DNA of 64,000 nt from Eremophila alpestris peregrina (lineage: Eukaryota > Chordata > Aves > Passeriformes > Alaudidae): NCBI GenBank assembly GCA_009792885.1, contig WMCF01000015.1, positions 13,415,667 through 13,479,666 of the forward strand, written 5' to 3'. A program made the translations under genes and the position numbers. A model generated the notes under the pieces. That model searched no databases and was not told where the DNA came from. It saw only the letters and a list, made by a program, of their open reading frames with translations. Positions 13,101 through 26,400 of the stretch are shown piece by piece; positions within the stretch are counted from its first letter, which is position 1; the number at the start of each line of letters is the position of its first letter.

Positions 13101-15793
13101 TGGTTGAAATGCATCCTACCAGGTGTTTTTTTCTGCTGCTGTGGCCCCCCCTCTCCTTCCTGCCAGCAGCAACTACAGCGAGGCCTCAGAATGTGAACAG
13201 GTTCAGGAAAGCTGCAGCCACATGCTCACTCTTCTGTCATCTTTCCCAGTCCAATTACACATGAATTCAGCCTCTGTGCTGTACTTTCTTGCCCAATGAC
13301 TTTCTCTGAACAGATTGCTGAGTGCTTTCATTCCTTTCTGCTCCTGCCTTCATTTTGGCTGGATCAAGACATTTCAAAAGTCAGACTGGATCAGCTCCTG
13401 CCTACTCATTAATCATTCATTAAGTCCACTGCATCCCTGGTCTTTCACTTGTCAAGTTCATTGATTCAAGCCATAGTGAAGCTCAGGCCCCACAAGGGTG
13501 ATGAGAGCTACCCTGAGTGCTCTCCACTGAGGCTGCCACTGGCATGAGGTGCCAATATCGAATGAACAGCAGTTTATAGCACAGCTGAACCACAGAGCCT
13601 ACACTCTACACAGGCAAAGAGAAGACAAAACATTATGCCTCAGTGTCAGTTGCACAACAGGTAGTTAGTGTCTTGCAGGTGAGAGGAAAAAAGCCAGGCT
13701 ACAGATGCAACAGAAGGAGGTGGGAGTCTTGGCCAGGTGGAAAACATGCACTTAATACAAGATGCAAACATAAACCTGATTGCTCTGCTATTCAGACCTG
13801 GAGGGTGGGTGTTCAGTACCATGTTACCTCAGGGCTTACAGGGGTCAGAGCTTACACTGATCTTACCCAAAAATCAAGCTCTGGAAAACTATTGTTGCTG
13901 AACAGAAGAGAGTTTTAATGCCAAATTGGACAAGAAGAAAGGGTAAGACTCTTTTTCCTGGTGCCAGTCCTGTTACTGACTTAGAAGTCTTGATGATTAA
14001 GATAGTGGTACTCAGAAGTCGTAGAAGAGTAATAAGAGTAATGTTAATTCCACCATTTTCTCCAGATGAAAGTATTTTTCCCATTTTTACAGTAAGATCC
14101 AACATAAACTCTTACTCAATGCAGGGATCCAAACACTTTGCAGGAAGAAAGAAAATGATAAAGAGATTAGCAAAATACAGTAGTTTTTTAAGTGTAGTAA
14201 CTTATTGTCAATAAAACATGATGATAAGCAGATGTGCTTTTGGATAGAAACAGTTTAGAGACCTTTAAAATAGCAATATTCCCAGCAGAGTTTCTTGTTT
14301 TGTTCTCGACTCAAATAATCTCAACAATAGGTTAATAGATTTAACCTTGCCTCTGGAAGGCATATTCATATGTGTGCAAAATAAAATCTTTTACAGGACT
14401 GATGGCATAATTGAGATGAAAATAATAATTTATATCCACAGAGATTTTAATGATACAGAGATAATTTTAAAAATTATATTATGATTGAAGAATCATCATT
14501 CAGAAACCTCTGTAAAAATTAAAATTTGCAGAAGAACATTGTTTTGAGTATATCACAGCATTCAATTTTTTATAATTTCTAAAAGTTTTATTGCTATTTA
14601 AGTAATTTTTTCTTAATGTCTTATGTTTTTTGAAGAACTATATTTGTTTTACTTCTGGTTCAAAACCTTTTTGGTGCAATATTTGTTTCACTGAAATCCT
14701 ACATTTAATACAGTGGATTTTTACAATGTTTGAGCCTTACACTGTGATTGGATGTTGGCTGAACTGATAGCTGATTCATCAATCCTATAAGCTCATACGT
14801 CTTTGGCTCTGCCTGTTTCTAATCACATTACTGAGTCAATGGCCCCTTCAAGAAATGTCTCCCACTCATTTATCTAGGTTCAAAGCCTGGTTAGACTATT
14901 CTGTATCTCTCTTTCAGCCCATAGTATTTGAGTTTCTTCCACATGTAATCAAGTTTCATGGGGAATTGGTATACATCCTAGTCTACCCAAAAACAGAATG
15001 AAAACTTGGGAATTACAAGAGCTACTGTCAGGAGGAGATTGACTTCATGTCTTCATAAAGAAACTATTTTTCAAGAAGTTCTATTAAGAACCTTTAATTT
15101 GGATCCTCTGACAGACATTTGTGAAAATAGCAAAAAGTGACTAGCTTTTCTTTGCAAAACTCTTGACTGTTGCAAAACTCTTGACTGTGCAAAACAACTA
15201 TCAAGGACAAAAGGAAGGGTGAAAGAAACTGTGAAGGTGGATGTTGTGCAAATGGGAAGAGAAAGCAGAAAGAGTGTGTAGGATGTGAGAAATGAGAGAT
15301 CTGGAGTAGCTGTTGCCAAACAAAACATCCGTAAACACACCTTTGCTGCAAAATATTTCATACACTGTACAAGTGTGAAGGAAAAGAAGGTCTATGCACC
15401 AGTGAACCTGGATGGAAAAATAAGCAGAGAAAAGGTCGACATTTAGCTTCAGTTGTTTAGAAATATTCACTCTGTTCTCTGTATTTTCATACTCTGAAAT
15501 TCTACAACAGAAAACCAAACCAAAAAACGAAGCAAACCACTAGCTCACCAGAAAGAAATTCACCTCACAACCTGGAAGAGTATTTGCTTTGAAATATAAT
15601 TGAAGTAAGGACAAAGTAAAATTACAGAACAGCAAGGCATGCACCCACTGCATTTTCTCTGTGTGATACTGTTCCAAAAACTCAGTGATGCAAGATGTTC
15701 ATACTGTGTAAAATATTAAATTATTAATTTGATTTCTATTTAATGGTTCCAAAAAACCCAAGCTGGTAAAACACAAATAACACTTAATGCACC
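7141..15793. other. Unique non-coding DNA, repeat-poor
   Basis: About 8.6 kb without a recognisable gene or dispersed repeat. Visible items are an A run near 8450-8462, a C run near 8830, a slightly GC-richer patch at 13130-13500, and a short tandem repeat at 15153-15195. Open frames here (for example 11923-12237, 13643-13918 and 15201-15518) overlap others on the same or opposite strand and match no family I know. Homeodomain-like TAAT clusters occur near 10180-10300; such motifs are common in AT-rich DNA. Confidence 0.65.
15153..15195. repeat. 18-bp tandem repeat, about 2.4 copies
   Basis: The unit TGCAAAACTCTTGACTGT occurs twice exactly (15153-15170 and 15171-15188) and is followed by a partial third copy, GCAAAAC. 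The perfect copies suggest recent slippage. Confidence 0.9.
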
Positions 15794-15887
15794 TTTATTT
15801 TTGGGGGGTGTTTTTTTGTTGGTTTTTTTTTGTTTGTTTGTTTGTGGTTTTTTTGTGTTTGTTTGTTTGGGTTTTTTTGTTTTTTCC
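15794..15887. repeat. G/T-rich low-complexity tract
   Basis: About 90 bp composed almost only of T and G on the plus strand, including GGGGGG, several T7-T9 runs and GTTT repeats. It contains the motif GTTTGGGTTTTTTTG at 15865-15879, which recurs elsewhere in the window. Confidence 0.85.
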
Positions 15888-18800
15888 GTCAGAAGGCACT
15901 TGTTCCAACACCCTCTGCATGCAGGCTAAATTATTTCCCCCAAGTTTTGTTTCTATCCAACATTAGCATAAAGGTGTACAGTCTTCCATTCCCATGAGGC
16001 ACATATATTTTCACACCCCCAAGCATGTTGCTTTCAACTGCTTGTTAAGCAGAGCCAATGAAACAGAGAATTCTTAAACAAAACACACATTAGCATGCCT
16101 CTTGTGATCTAAGGTTTTCATTGCTCCATTTACTACTTGGAACTTCATCCCACTCCTATTGAAGTGAATAATGAAACTCCCATTGATTTCAATTTGAAAG
16201 CCTCTCAATAACATTAATATCTAACTGTTGCCAAAAGGAAAGCAGATCTGTGTAAGTTTATCAACCAAAGTTTTGCTTCTGTATCTGCTCTACACTTTTG
16301 TATTGTGGAAGTTACTACTTTATCTGGGATATCTTCTACTTGTGGCCATGTTTGCTCGTCTTTTGCACTGTGCTTCAAATTTTATCCAAGTCATAATACT
16401 GATAGGAATAAAATGAAATTTAGAATATGCACCCCACATTTACAATCTTGCATGTCTAGCACTTATCAATTATTATTTAAACTTTTGTAACAGAAGGAGG
16501 AGAAGAGATGTTAATCTGGTCCATCTTCTGTTTGATAATAAATCTCAGAGAACACCAACTACTGCAGAGATAATTACCCCAAGCACTGGGGCTTCTTCTG
16601 AACTGACTGATGGTCTGGGAATACTAATGCCAGCCTCTATCAGCTGCACAAGCTATCCCCTTCCTCCCCCTTCTAAGCACCTCTGTGGCTCTGGGGCTGT
16701 CAGCAGAGCACGTGCCACTATCCATTCCTGCTCTTCCCATCCTTTCAGAGTCCTGTTACCACTTGTTTAATAACCTGCTCCACTAACCTTTACTACCTCC
16801 CTTCTTTTTCATCCTTCACACTTGAATGATTTTATGGGTTCCAATCCATCTGAAGAAGATGTTGATGCCAGTGAAAACATAACCATCCAGAAAGAGGCAG
16901 CCTGCACAATCGCACTGAAACTTTTGCATCAAGCATTCAATCTCTGATGATCTGGCTGAGGTCTTTCAGAGTAGTGAACAGTTCCACAAAGCTGGCTTCC
17001 AAAATCCAGTTCTGCTCTCCATATTCTACGTTGTCCCATGTGTTTAAATTGTATATATTTCTGAAATCTCAACACACATACATCCATCCCTATAACAATT
17101 CCTTTGGGAAAAATTCCTTTGAAAGAAACACCTCTTTGAAAAATCACAGAGTATGGCTTGCATATGTTAGCAGACATTTGTTTATAAGCATAACTAGATC
17201 TACTTGAGTTATGTATTTTATTGTATTTGTTTAGAACAACCATGCCTAAAATTTATTTTTGCTTTTCCTTTTTGAGCAAATTGCATTTAGAAACTCAACA
17301 ATTTTCATATCCTCCCACCTCCTCAAGATGCATTTAAGTAAACATAATCAGCTTTGTTCTGAAGAAATATATTTCCTTGAGGCTAAGTACACGTTTTATA
17401 TTTATGCATGGGTGATATTTACTTTAAGTAGCCGTGATTTTTCTCTTGCCTGGGCCAAGCCATTTTGGTCTCACTGGCACTGGTCTGTTAAAGCCAATAG
17501 AACTGTGCTGGAGAGATGAAGCCTCATCTTAGGCAATTTTAAATGATTGAAAACGGAAGAAATTCAGCATCATAGCTGCTTCTGCTCAAATTAAAAACAT
17601 TAAAAAATAATTCAAGGTAAGTAGTGAGGTTTTGAAAAAGAATTTGAAGTTTTCATTGCAGGACACATCCATCCACATGTTTCAGTGGAAACCAAGTATG
17701 CTTCTATTTTATGTTTTTAATTTTTTTTCAAGAATTCATCATCTCCACAGGAGGTAGGCCTTCTTTCTTTTGAATACAGACAAACCCTGGTCCCCAGTTT
17801 CTTGTGGTGACAAGTTCATAGCAAAACATATTCTTCTTTCTTTTCTTGATATTTTCAAGAACAACTTGAAGAGTGACTTACTGCTCAACTTCACAGATGG
17901 TGGCAAAAAATACCCAAAAGGAGCAATCAAGAAACTTTTCTAGCACTTTCAAACAGATTGTTTTGGAACATAGATATCATATATTCCTCAACTGTTTTTA
18001 TTTATTCCCTTTAACACATTACTGGTTGTGGAGTAAAGAGGAGGTAGAAAGAAATATCTCTTCATCTGCTTAGCCCTTCACATAATGTAGGGGTTTTTTC
18101 AGTGTATGTTTTTGAAGAATGAACACTTTGAAATTTTTAAGATTTTTAAAATTTTAATCCTGAGAGATCTCATGTAATATTTAATAGGTGTTCAAAGGCG
18201 GAGCTCTGTCTCATCCTTTCAATATTAGAACAACAGTTTGGGTCACTTTTGACTTAATTCTAGCAGGACAGAACCTCTAGTGCCAATACAGCCAGCAAGT
18301 CACAGACATTCTGTGGCACAAGCAGTCATATCAAATGACTGCACATTTATGAGACCACTTCCTTCTAGTCAACATCCAAGTGTCCTTTGAATAGGAGATA
18401 TATATATATAACTGCTTGACAATATAACCATAGATTTTTCCAAAGGAAGTTGCCTTTTTCTCTTCTCATAATCATAATGAACTCTGTTCTCTAAATCCTG
18501 CTCCCCATTGGAGCTAAACCTTCTCTCAAAAAATATAGAAGGAAATTCCCAGCAGCAGGGGTGAAAGAAAAAATCTCTGTTCAATTATATACTATTGACT
18601 AAGGTGCTGTGTGTAAACAGATATGTTTTTCCCTACCTAAACTCAAAAATCTTGTATCTGATTCATGCAGGATCTGATTCTGGATAGCATTTTCCTGTTT
18701 GGGATTGATGATAATGGACGTATTTTATTTTATAGACTTGGGGAAAATAAACATAAGTGGAAGGTGAATAAAAGACTCAAAACTTCATTTCATGTAAGAA

Positions 18801-20379
18801 ATAGCAAAAATATAAGAGCCATTCAACAATTCCTGAGTGTTTGTACATTGCACACAGGCTGAAAAACTCATGCATTTGAAATCCTTTTGAGGGGAGGACT
18901 ACTCACAGATGCCTCAGCTGTACTCTTATTATGCAAATGTATGTTGACATAAAGTTGCCCAAATATCTGAGAACTGCATTACCCTAGTGATTCCCACAGA
19001 ACTGCCTGAGATCCTACCCTTCTCCCCAAAATCATTGAGCTTCCATGGTGGGAGGCTTTAGAGCATACTGATGCAAAAGAACAGAATTTGCCCCTTAAAG
19101 TAACAGAGAGATTGACATATGTTTTCTCCATCCATTTGGCTAGCCTACAATAAAATGCCTGGTGCTCCATCAGAGTTTGTAATTGATTGGCCAGTAAACA
19201 GCTTGTTGATAATAACATATTCTCACCATCTGATGTTTTGAACAATCCAGTAGCAATCTGCAGCAACGCTATTTACACTATGTTCCCTGCACTGGGCATG
19301 GATCCAGCTTTTACCACCACCAAGAACAAAGAAGCAGGAGGTCTGTCATAACCTTCAGAAGTTTTTGTGAGTAATTTTAAGGTTTTCAGAGGCAGTTTGG
19401 CTTCTAGCAGATGATTTGAACATGGAAATATTTTTCATTTTCTTTGTTTTATATATCATAATAGAATGGAGAAAGAAAGATGTACAGAAAAAGTTTTCAT
19501 AATAAATAAGCATTTAAAGGATATTGTCTTTGACTTCCTGTGAAGACAGAGGTTTAAGCAATGCTGAGAACATCCCATCAGTTATGTTAGGTGACCTTGG
19601 ACTGATCTTCTAGGCTGTGTAATGCAGAGTATGTCAAACCACATGCTCTGCCTATTCAGATCATCTGATCATCTCCCTTTGGGACCCTCCTACAGAATTG
19701 AGATCACTTAAGCTTCATGTATGTATATGTTTGTTTGCACAAATGTGTACTAATATGCCGGCAGGTTTCTATCAGATCTGAGTCTGGAATCTAAGAATCT
19801 TCTTAGATGAGTGACCCCTTTTGAGTTTTGCTCTCTATAATCAAAAATTTTTAAATTATCTACAAATAGGGGCACATAAGTAATGCTACTAGCAGAAGTC
19901 TTAGTGGAAGTTCTTTCCCAGGGTCAGAAACATTCCTCAGCTCTCTATAAATGTTCAGTACAGGTTCTGAAAGTACAAGTGCCTATGTGCTGAATTGTGA
20001 GACTGAGGAACATACCAGGATGGAGATGTGGCCAGAACAGAACATGAAGCTACTGGGGAACAATCAATTGCCTTCAAAGTACTGTCTACATTTAGGCACT
20101 TCCATCTCTGTACAACAGCAGAGCAGGGGTTGAGAGGATCTAAGCCTGGAAATTCACTTTCAAACTGCCCATTTCAAGCCCTCATTTCCGTTTTACCAGT
20201 TCTTAACTGTGAGTATATTTTCTTTAATAGAAGTGTGTATTCTGCATGTAATCATAAGGCTTAATAATGATGTCAGCTTGTGTTGTTATCAATCAAATCA
20301 CAATGAATTTAACAGATTTATCTGACCTTTTTATAACATTGAAAATGAGACCTTTTCTTTTCAATTGCTATAAAAATCC
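15888..20379. other. Unique AT-rich non-coding DNA
   Basis: No gene seen. The stretch 16600-16810 is pyrimidine-rich and slightly GC-richer. A TA run lies at about 18399-18412. At 16846-16885 the text CCATCTGAAGAAGATG followed by CCAGTGAAAACATA vaguely recalls tails of ancient amniote SINEs, too weakly to annotate. An open frame at 18665-18862 is bounded by AG and GT dinucleotides but resembles no known exon. Confidence 0.6.
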
Positions 20380-20417
20380 AGGGTTTTTTTGTTTTGGTTT
20401 GGTTTGGGTTTTTTTGC
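20380..20417. repeat. G/T-rich low-complexity tract
   Basis: A plus-strand run of T and G with repeated GGTTT units ending in GTTTGGGTTTTTTTG at 20402-20416, the same core as at 15865. Confidence 0.8.
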
Positions 20418-23400
20418 TAATATTGCTAAATATTTATAGATAACAAACAAAAAGACATAACACCTATTCAACACCTGCATTGCTTGTCTTGTAAAATATC
20501 CCCAGCTGTCCTGTTTCTTGGAGTTCCCTTTTAATTCTTTCAAGGAAACGTAAGACCCCAATGTCATTGGTTGTTAGGTTTAAGTTCTTTGTTGTAGCAA
20601 TAATAAGGTCTTCTTGCCTAAAGGAAATTTATTGTCTCCCATAAATTTAAAAAATATTTTCATATGAGATTTTTGTACAAAACTATAATCATGCTGTATT
20701 TCAGTGTGTTAAAAATGTCAACCTTGCCCACACTTTTTTTTTAATTAAAAAATTGCAAGTAAATAAAAAACATTAGTATTCTACTTGGTAAGTTCTTCTT
20801 CAAAGATATCACTTTAATCATGAAGATTTTTCACTTACCCAATCTAAGAATTACCTCTGTTTCTTTCAAACTATTTGTTTTATGAATACTTGTCTGAAGT
20901 TATCTCACTAATCTCCAACTGAGCTTTTTATTCTTTGACAGCACATTGGCTATATACCAATTTGGAGGGTTTTTTTATCCTCTTCACAGTTTCTTCAGCT
21001 CAGCTGTTCCATTTAAGCTGCCAGCATTTTTAAATGGCTGCTTTCATTATTATTTAATGTGTGTTGGTTTCAGCAAATATTGTAACTACAACTGTTGCTT
21101 ATTATGGGTTTTTTTTTTTACCCGATAGTCAGTCAACTGGCAACATTCCAACCTCCTTTTTAATTTCCTATGACTAGAAAACTGTGCTTGCAAGGTCTAC
21201 TCACTCTTTCACATGTTTGACATCATTACTATTTAATATGCTCCTTCAAGAAATGTTGTTGGCACAGCATTTACTGACAGCTTTACAGTTCTTCTTCCTC
21301 ATTAAATACAACTGTAATTGTGCTTAAAAAAATTACTTTGTACACAACTATTTCCCACTCTGTCCAGCAATACTATAGGAAACCAACTTTCCACAAATTT
21401 GTTATCTACCCTGAGTTTCCTGACAACTGCACCTAAGACCTAATGTAGTTCTCAGAATTTTCCACAAAATTTTAGTATCTACTCACCTAGGCAAGAAATA
21501 CGCATAATGGAATGGTTCAGCATCTTTGGTTCATCTTTACTTGATCAGTTTCAAAAATGGAGGGGTGAGGAGGTTGCAAAAGTCACTGGAATCTTGCCTT
21601 AGTCATTTAAGCAATTCAAATTTTACTAATGCTTCCAATTCTATTTAGAATACTTGGATCTGTAAAGACATGACAGAATTTTTACATGGCCTGTGAACCT
21701 TCACGATTTGTGGGGTTTTTTCTCATGATGACATACACAATAAGTAGATGTCCCTATCAATAATGCATCAAGGAAATGCAAATCCTCATCTTTCCTAAAT
21801 GTTCCTGTTCCCTGCCTAACCCTCTATTTATCCCCCTGGTCAATTCTGCTCTATATCTTGACATTTCCCCACAAGCAATTTAACAAAATTCTATTATGGC
21901 ATTCAATTTTGAAAGAAATCCCTTTCTCATCTTCTTCTTCTTTGCCACCTCTGCCTCACTCTCCTCATTCAGGACTAAACATATACTACAAAAACAATGA
22001 ACCTTATTTTTCCATCATTTTCTTTATAGTGGGAAGAAGAAAAAGGTATTTCTTACTCTGAAACATTAAAAGCAAGGTGAACAGGAGGGTAGGAATGGTG
22101 ATTATAGGCATGTCAGCAGGAAAAAGAGCCTTGCAGGCTGATAAAATTGGAGAAGGTCCATCAATTAGGTGGTAGAGATGTAGAACTACCAGAAGGTATA
22201 TGTGTTTCTTCTAAGCATTTTTAAACCATGAACAAAATGGAGTTCTTTTTTTCTATGATACTCTAAAGCTGTCTATTATGTGTAGCTGAAACTCTGAGGT
22301 TCTAATCCCTAAGCACAGAAAACCATTCACCATGGGGTAAAGATTTACCACATGGGAGAAACAACTTTCTGAGGGAAGGGTGGCAGTTTGAGACTGCGAC
22401 CTGCCACAGGAACTGGGGCCCTTTTAAACCCAATAATATATTCTTTGAAATGCAGGGTCTTGCCTTTTCTATCATAAATGGTGACTTCATTCAGGATTGA
22501 AGAGTATGTCCTGTCAAATGCATTTTTGATCCTGTCTGTTCGGTTACTTCTCCTGGGGAGAGGATATGTGTACGAGAGAGAGGAAAAAAACCACATGTAA
22601 CAGATATTGCCAGTGTTTCTCAGCAAACTCCAAGAAGTTATTCATACACAGATATTTGATGGCTATACATGATTTTATTCAGAAATAGAAAGTAGGTCTT
22701 AGTAAATTTCAGCAGCCCAGACCTTCATGGTACCTCATTCAAGCATTTGCATTTATTACAAGGAAAAATAAGTATTAATTGACTACCATATTTCAAGATA
22801 TTTTCTTTTCATCTTTATAGTTGCACAATAGTTGCAGTTTTGAATTCCATTATGCTGCCTTCAAGTTGAAGTAAGAAATGGGTCATTTTGCATCAGGTAG
22901 CATCATAGTCCGAGTCATCAACCGTAACCTGCTGTAACAGTTATGGCATTATGCAAATTACCACAAAAGTCCATGAATTCAAAATTTTAAAAATTCTTAT
23001 GTTCAGAAAACATATTCAATCTGCATTTCTGTCAGATATTTATCAGACTAGGTGTATACTGGAAATGGTAATTTAAATTATGTATTACTATTTCATGTAT
23101 TCAATACCTACACAGCTCTATCAAACAATAAAGTTCTTCCTGTCTAAAAAAAGCCTCTTCAAACTTAATATGAAGACCTAGAATAAGTAGATATTCACAC
23201 TCTAAGACGTAACTTTTTATTTGTATTTTCCAATTTCAGTTCACTAAACACTATCGTATTTGCATTGAGAACAAAATTTCTTACAAACGTTTCTTTCAGC
23301 TATGCTGTTTAGTTTTTAAAATCTGTTTTCATCTACAAAATTACCATCAAATTTGTTTGCATCAAAACAGGAATTACATAAATTAAATTGCCAATGAGAT

Positions 23401-26400
23401 CTACCTTAAAAGAATATTAAGTTTGAAAAGTTGAGTGCTCAAATGAAGAGCTAACAAAATTAAGTATGCCTGCGTTACTCTCATGCACATACGTCTTCCA
23501 TCCTGTGTGAATCTGTGGTTTTTCTAAACCCTCTAAAAATATCTCTTCAAATTTATGCCCATTCAATGGTCAGGAATTGTAATTATTATAATGAAGTCAC
23601 TATAGGTATGTATATATGATATTGCCATTTTAATTCCATCTTAAATATGAAATGCTTCTGTATTCTTTATCCAGTGCTCTATTTGTTTTACAGAACTCAT
23701 CTTACACTTAACTAAAAAAAACAAGTTAACCCTAAATTTTAGTACAGGAATTTGCTACAATTCTGAGAAGGAGTCAATGGGATAAGAAGAAAACACAGGA
23801 CCAGGTAACTCAGATAATAAGATTCCACATCCCTTTTTCAGTGCTAAAACTTAAAGCTATACATATATAAGAGTTTGGGTGGACTAAGAGGCAGATAGGA
23901 TTTTTTGTAAATAAGAGTCATGTTACCAACAAAAGTGATTTTTTTTCTGAGAAAATTACTGCTGGAATTCAAGTGATCCTCTCCAAATATCAGACCTATA
24001 GTTTCTGGTAGATCTAAAATTAGGAGTGTGGAAAAATGTCTCTTGTATTTCCCTTCAGATTCTTAATGATTCATTTTACTGATGCATTTTCTCTTGTGTT
24101 TAACTTGTCACTGTTTTCATTTTCATTCATATTTACACTAAATATGTAAATGCAGTCCCAACACATTAAATAGCACATATATTTAGAATGTTAAACATAC
24201 ACTGTACATCAAAAAATGCTCTAGAGTTGCTCCCAACAGAGTTTTGCTATCTAAAGTTAATGAGTTTTAATGTACGGTTTCCTTGTACCTTTCCTTTCTC
24301 TGCACATCAATCTGTTCATGGCATCTGTCAAGCATGAAATAACAGGGAAATATTCTCTGGGGCTGTCAGTGATATGACACCTTTCTCCTTTACTGGAGTT
24401 TGAAAATAATGCCCATATTTCTCTGAAATTCTCCAGGCTATGTATGTCTGACTTGCAAAACCAACACCATCTGCCCAGGCAGATTCTCAGAGCCAATGAC
24501 ACATAAAAGATTTTATCTGATCTCTGATGTCAAAGATATTACATTAGGTTATCAAACTTCCACTTAACTAGATGACTTACCTGCACACCTGACATTTGAA
24601 TAAAATGGTTAAATAGAACAGCGACTAGGGTTAATTCACTGTATTATCACAATCAATTATGATAAGCAAGGACTCTCATTTATGAAGAACAATGCAATTA
24701 CATGTTTAAATAAAGGATGGAACATTTTGGCATTGAATCACTGCATGGCAGATGACCTTATTGAAGTTATATGGATTTTAGCATTCCTGAGATGTTTAGA
24801 AGCACACATTGTATCTGTAGGCAACATACAGACCTGTAGCTACCCTGCAATTAATCATTGCACAAGCAAGTCCCCACAGGTTTTCATTTTGAAGCTAGCA
24901 AATGCTTTGTGGTTTCCTGAAACAAAGAGCTCAGAAATACTTAAAATGAAGAATTTTGCCCACTTCAGATCAAGGCTCAAGTGAGTTGGTCTCTGTTTTC
25001 ATTTACACAACTGTGAAATGGGTGTATTTTCCCCATCTTCCTTAGTTGATGGAAAGACGTTTATCCAAATTTATTTGTTTCTTCAGTAAATGTTTCTTGA
25101 GTGTTTCTTGAAGAACCATTCTTAATTCTAATAAGGTAAATAACAAGTTTGAAGTAAAATAAAAACTGCAATTCAACCTGAAGACAATGTGAGTTTGCTT
25201 CTTATAGTCACATTCACTCTCCAGGCCAATTATAAAAGTATCAAATGTCAAGGCATCACCATTTAGAGATGATATGAGAATTTTTACCCAAACAAATCTT
25301 TCTTCTTATTATCAATACCACAGCACCTTCAAGTATGATGCTTTCAAATCATCTCTAAACTGGTGATCTCATCTTCTGTAATTTCATTCCTTCAAACTGG
25401 CTTACCCTTCTCCTTTAACATTAATGACAAAGGAATAATGTCTATTGAGTGAGAACTACAATCACATTAAGAGAAAAAAAATTAACTATTGTTTTTTCCC
25501 CAGGGATATATTAAATATCATAATCAAAAACTAAATGAGGATGTAACACCAATCTCTAGTAGGAAAGAAGATAACCATGTACTCCAGCAACATTGTCTCC
25601 AACAGGTTTGAAACGCACTGGCTAAGTGCTTTCCTGAAAAATTATGATTGATTCAGTTGGTGCCAGTGTGTCTGAATTTTATTCAAGTCTCAACAATGGA
25701 GGTACACTGTTATAACTTGTTTTGAATGTAGAACAAACTAATTTCAGCATTTAATTTGATGAGTAAGAACATTTTCTATAAAGAGTTGATTATTTTTCTG
25801 CAGTATGAATCCTTTCCTAGAAACAAAAATAATTAATTTCAATTTTCCGAGCAACTTAAATTGAATTCATTGGGAGATTTGGGATGTTTTCATACCCCAT
25901 GTCTCTTTTACCCCTCTACATGTCATATAAAAGCCTATTCTTTTTGATATAAATATTTAAGCTCAAAATGTATTTTAATGCTATTGAATATTATCTAGAG
26001 AGAAGGACTAATTTGATGAAGTCTCGAATAGCTATTTTGATCAGTAAATGCTTTTCAAAATATCATTTCTAAATTCATTGCCAAAAAAAGGTTTCAGCTT
26101 AGAGCATTCCAGTGTTTCCTTCCAGACAAAAGTATGACCAGGCAAGATTTTTTTTTTTTTACCAACACTAAATCACTCTAGAAACACAAAAAAAATAAAA
26201 ACTGTTCGATATCTATGCAGCAAGGCTTATTTTATTTCATTCCAGACTAGCTGCTTGTGTTTCTGTAGTTCCTTCTAATATTCCTTTGTTTTACTGTTTT
26301 TTAAAAAAATTCTTCATTTTTGTGCATCATAGTAGACAAGAAAAATATGAAATCCGACTTATTCTGATTCTTCCAATTGCAGAGGAAGAACCAAATCTTA

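Noticed and set aside
18665..18862. Possible exon with AG before and GT after
   Set aside because: The polypyrimidine tract is weak, and no protein family or adjacent exon is recognised.
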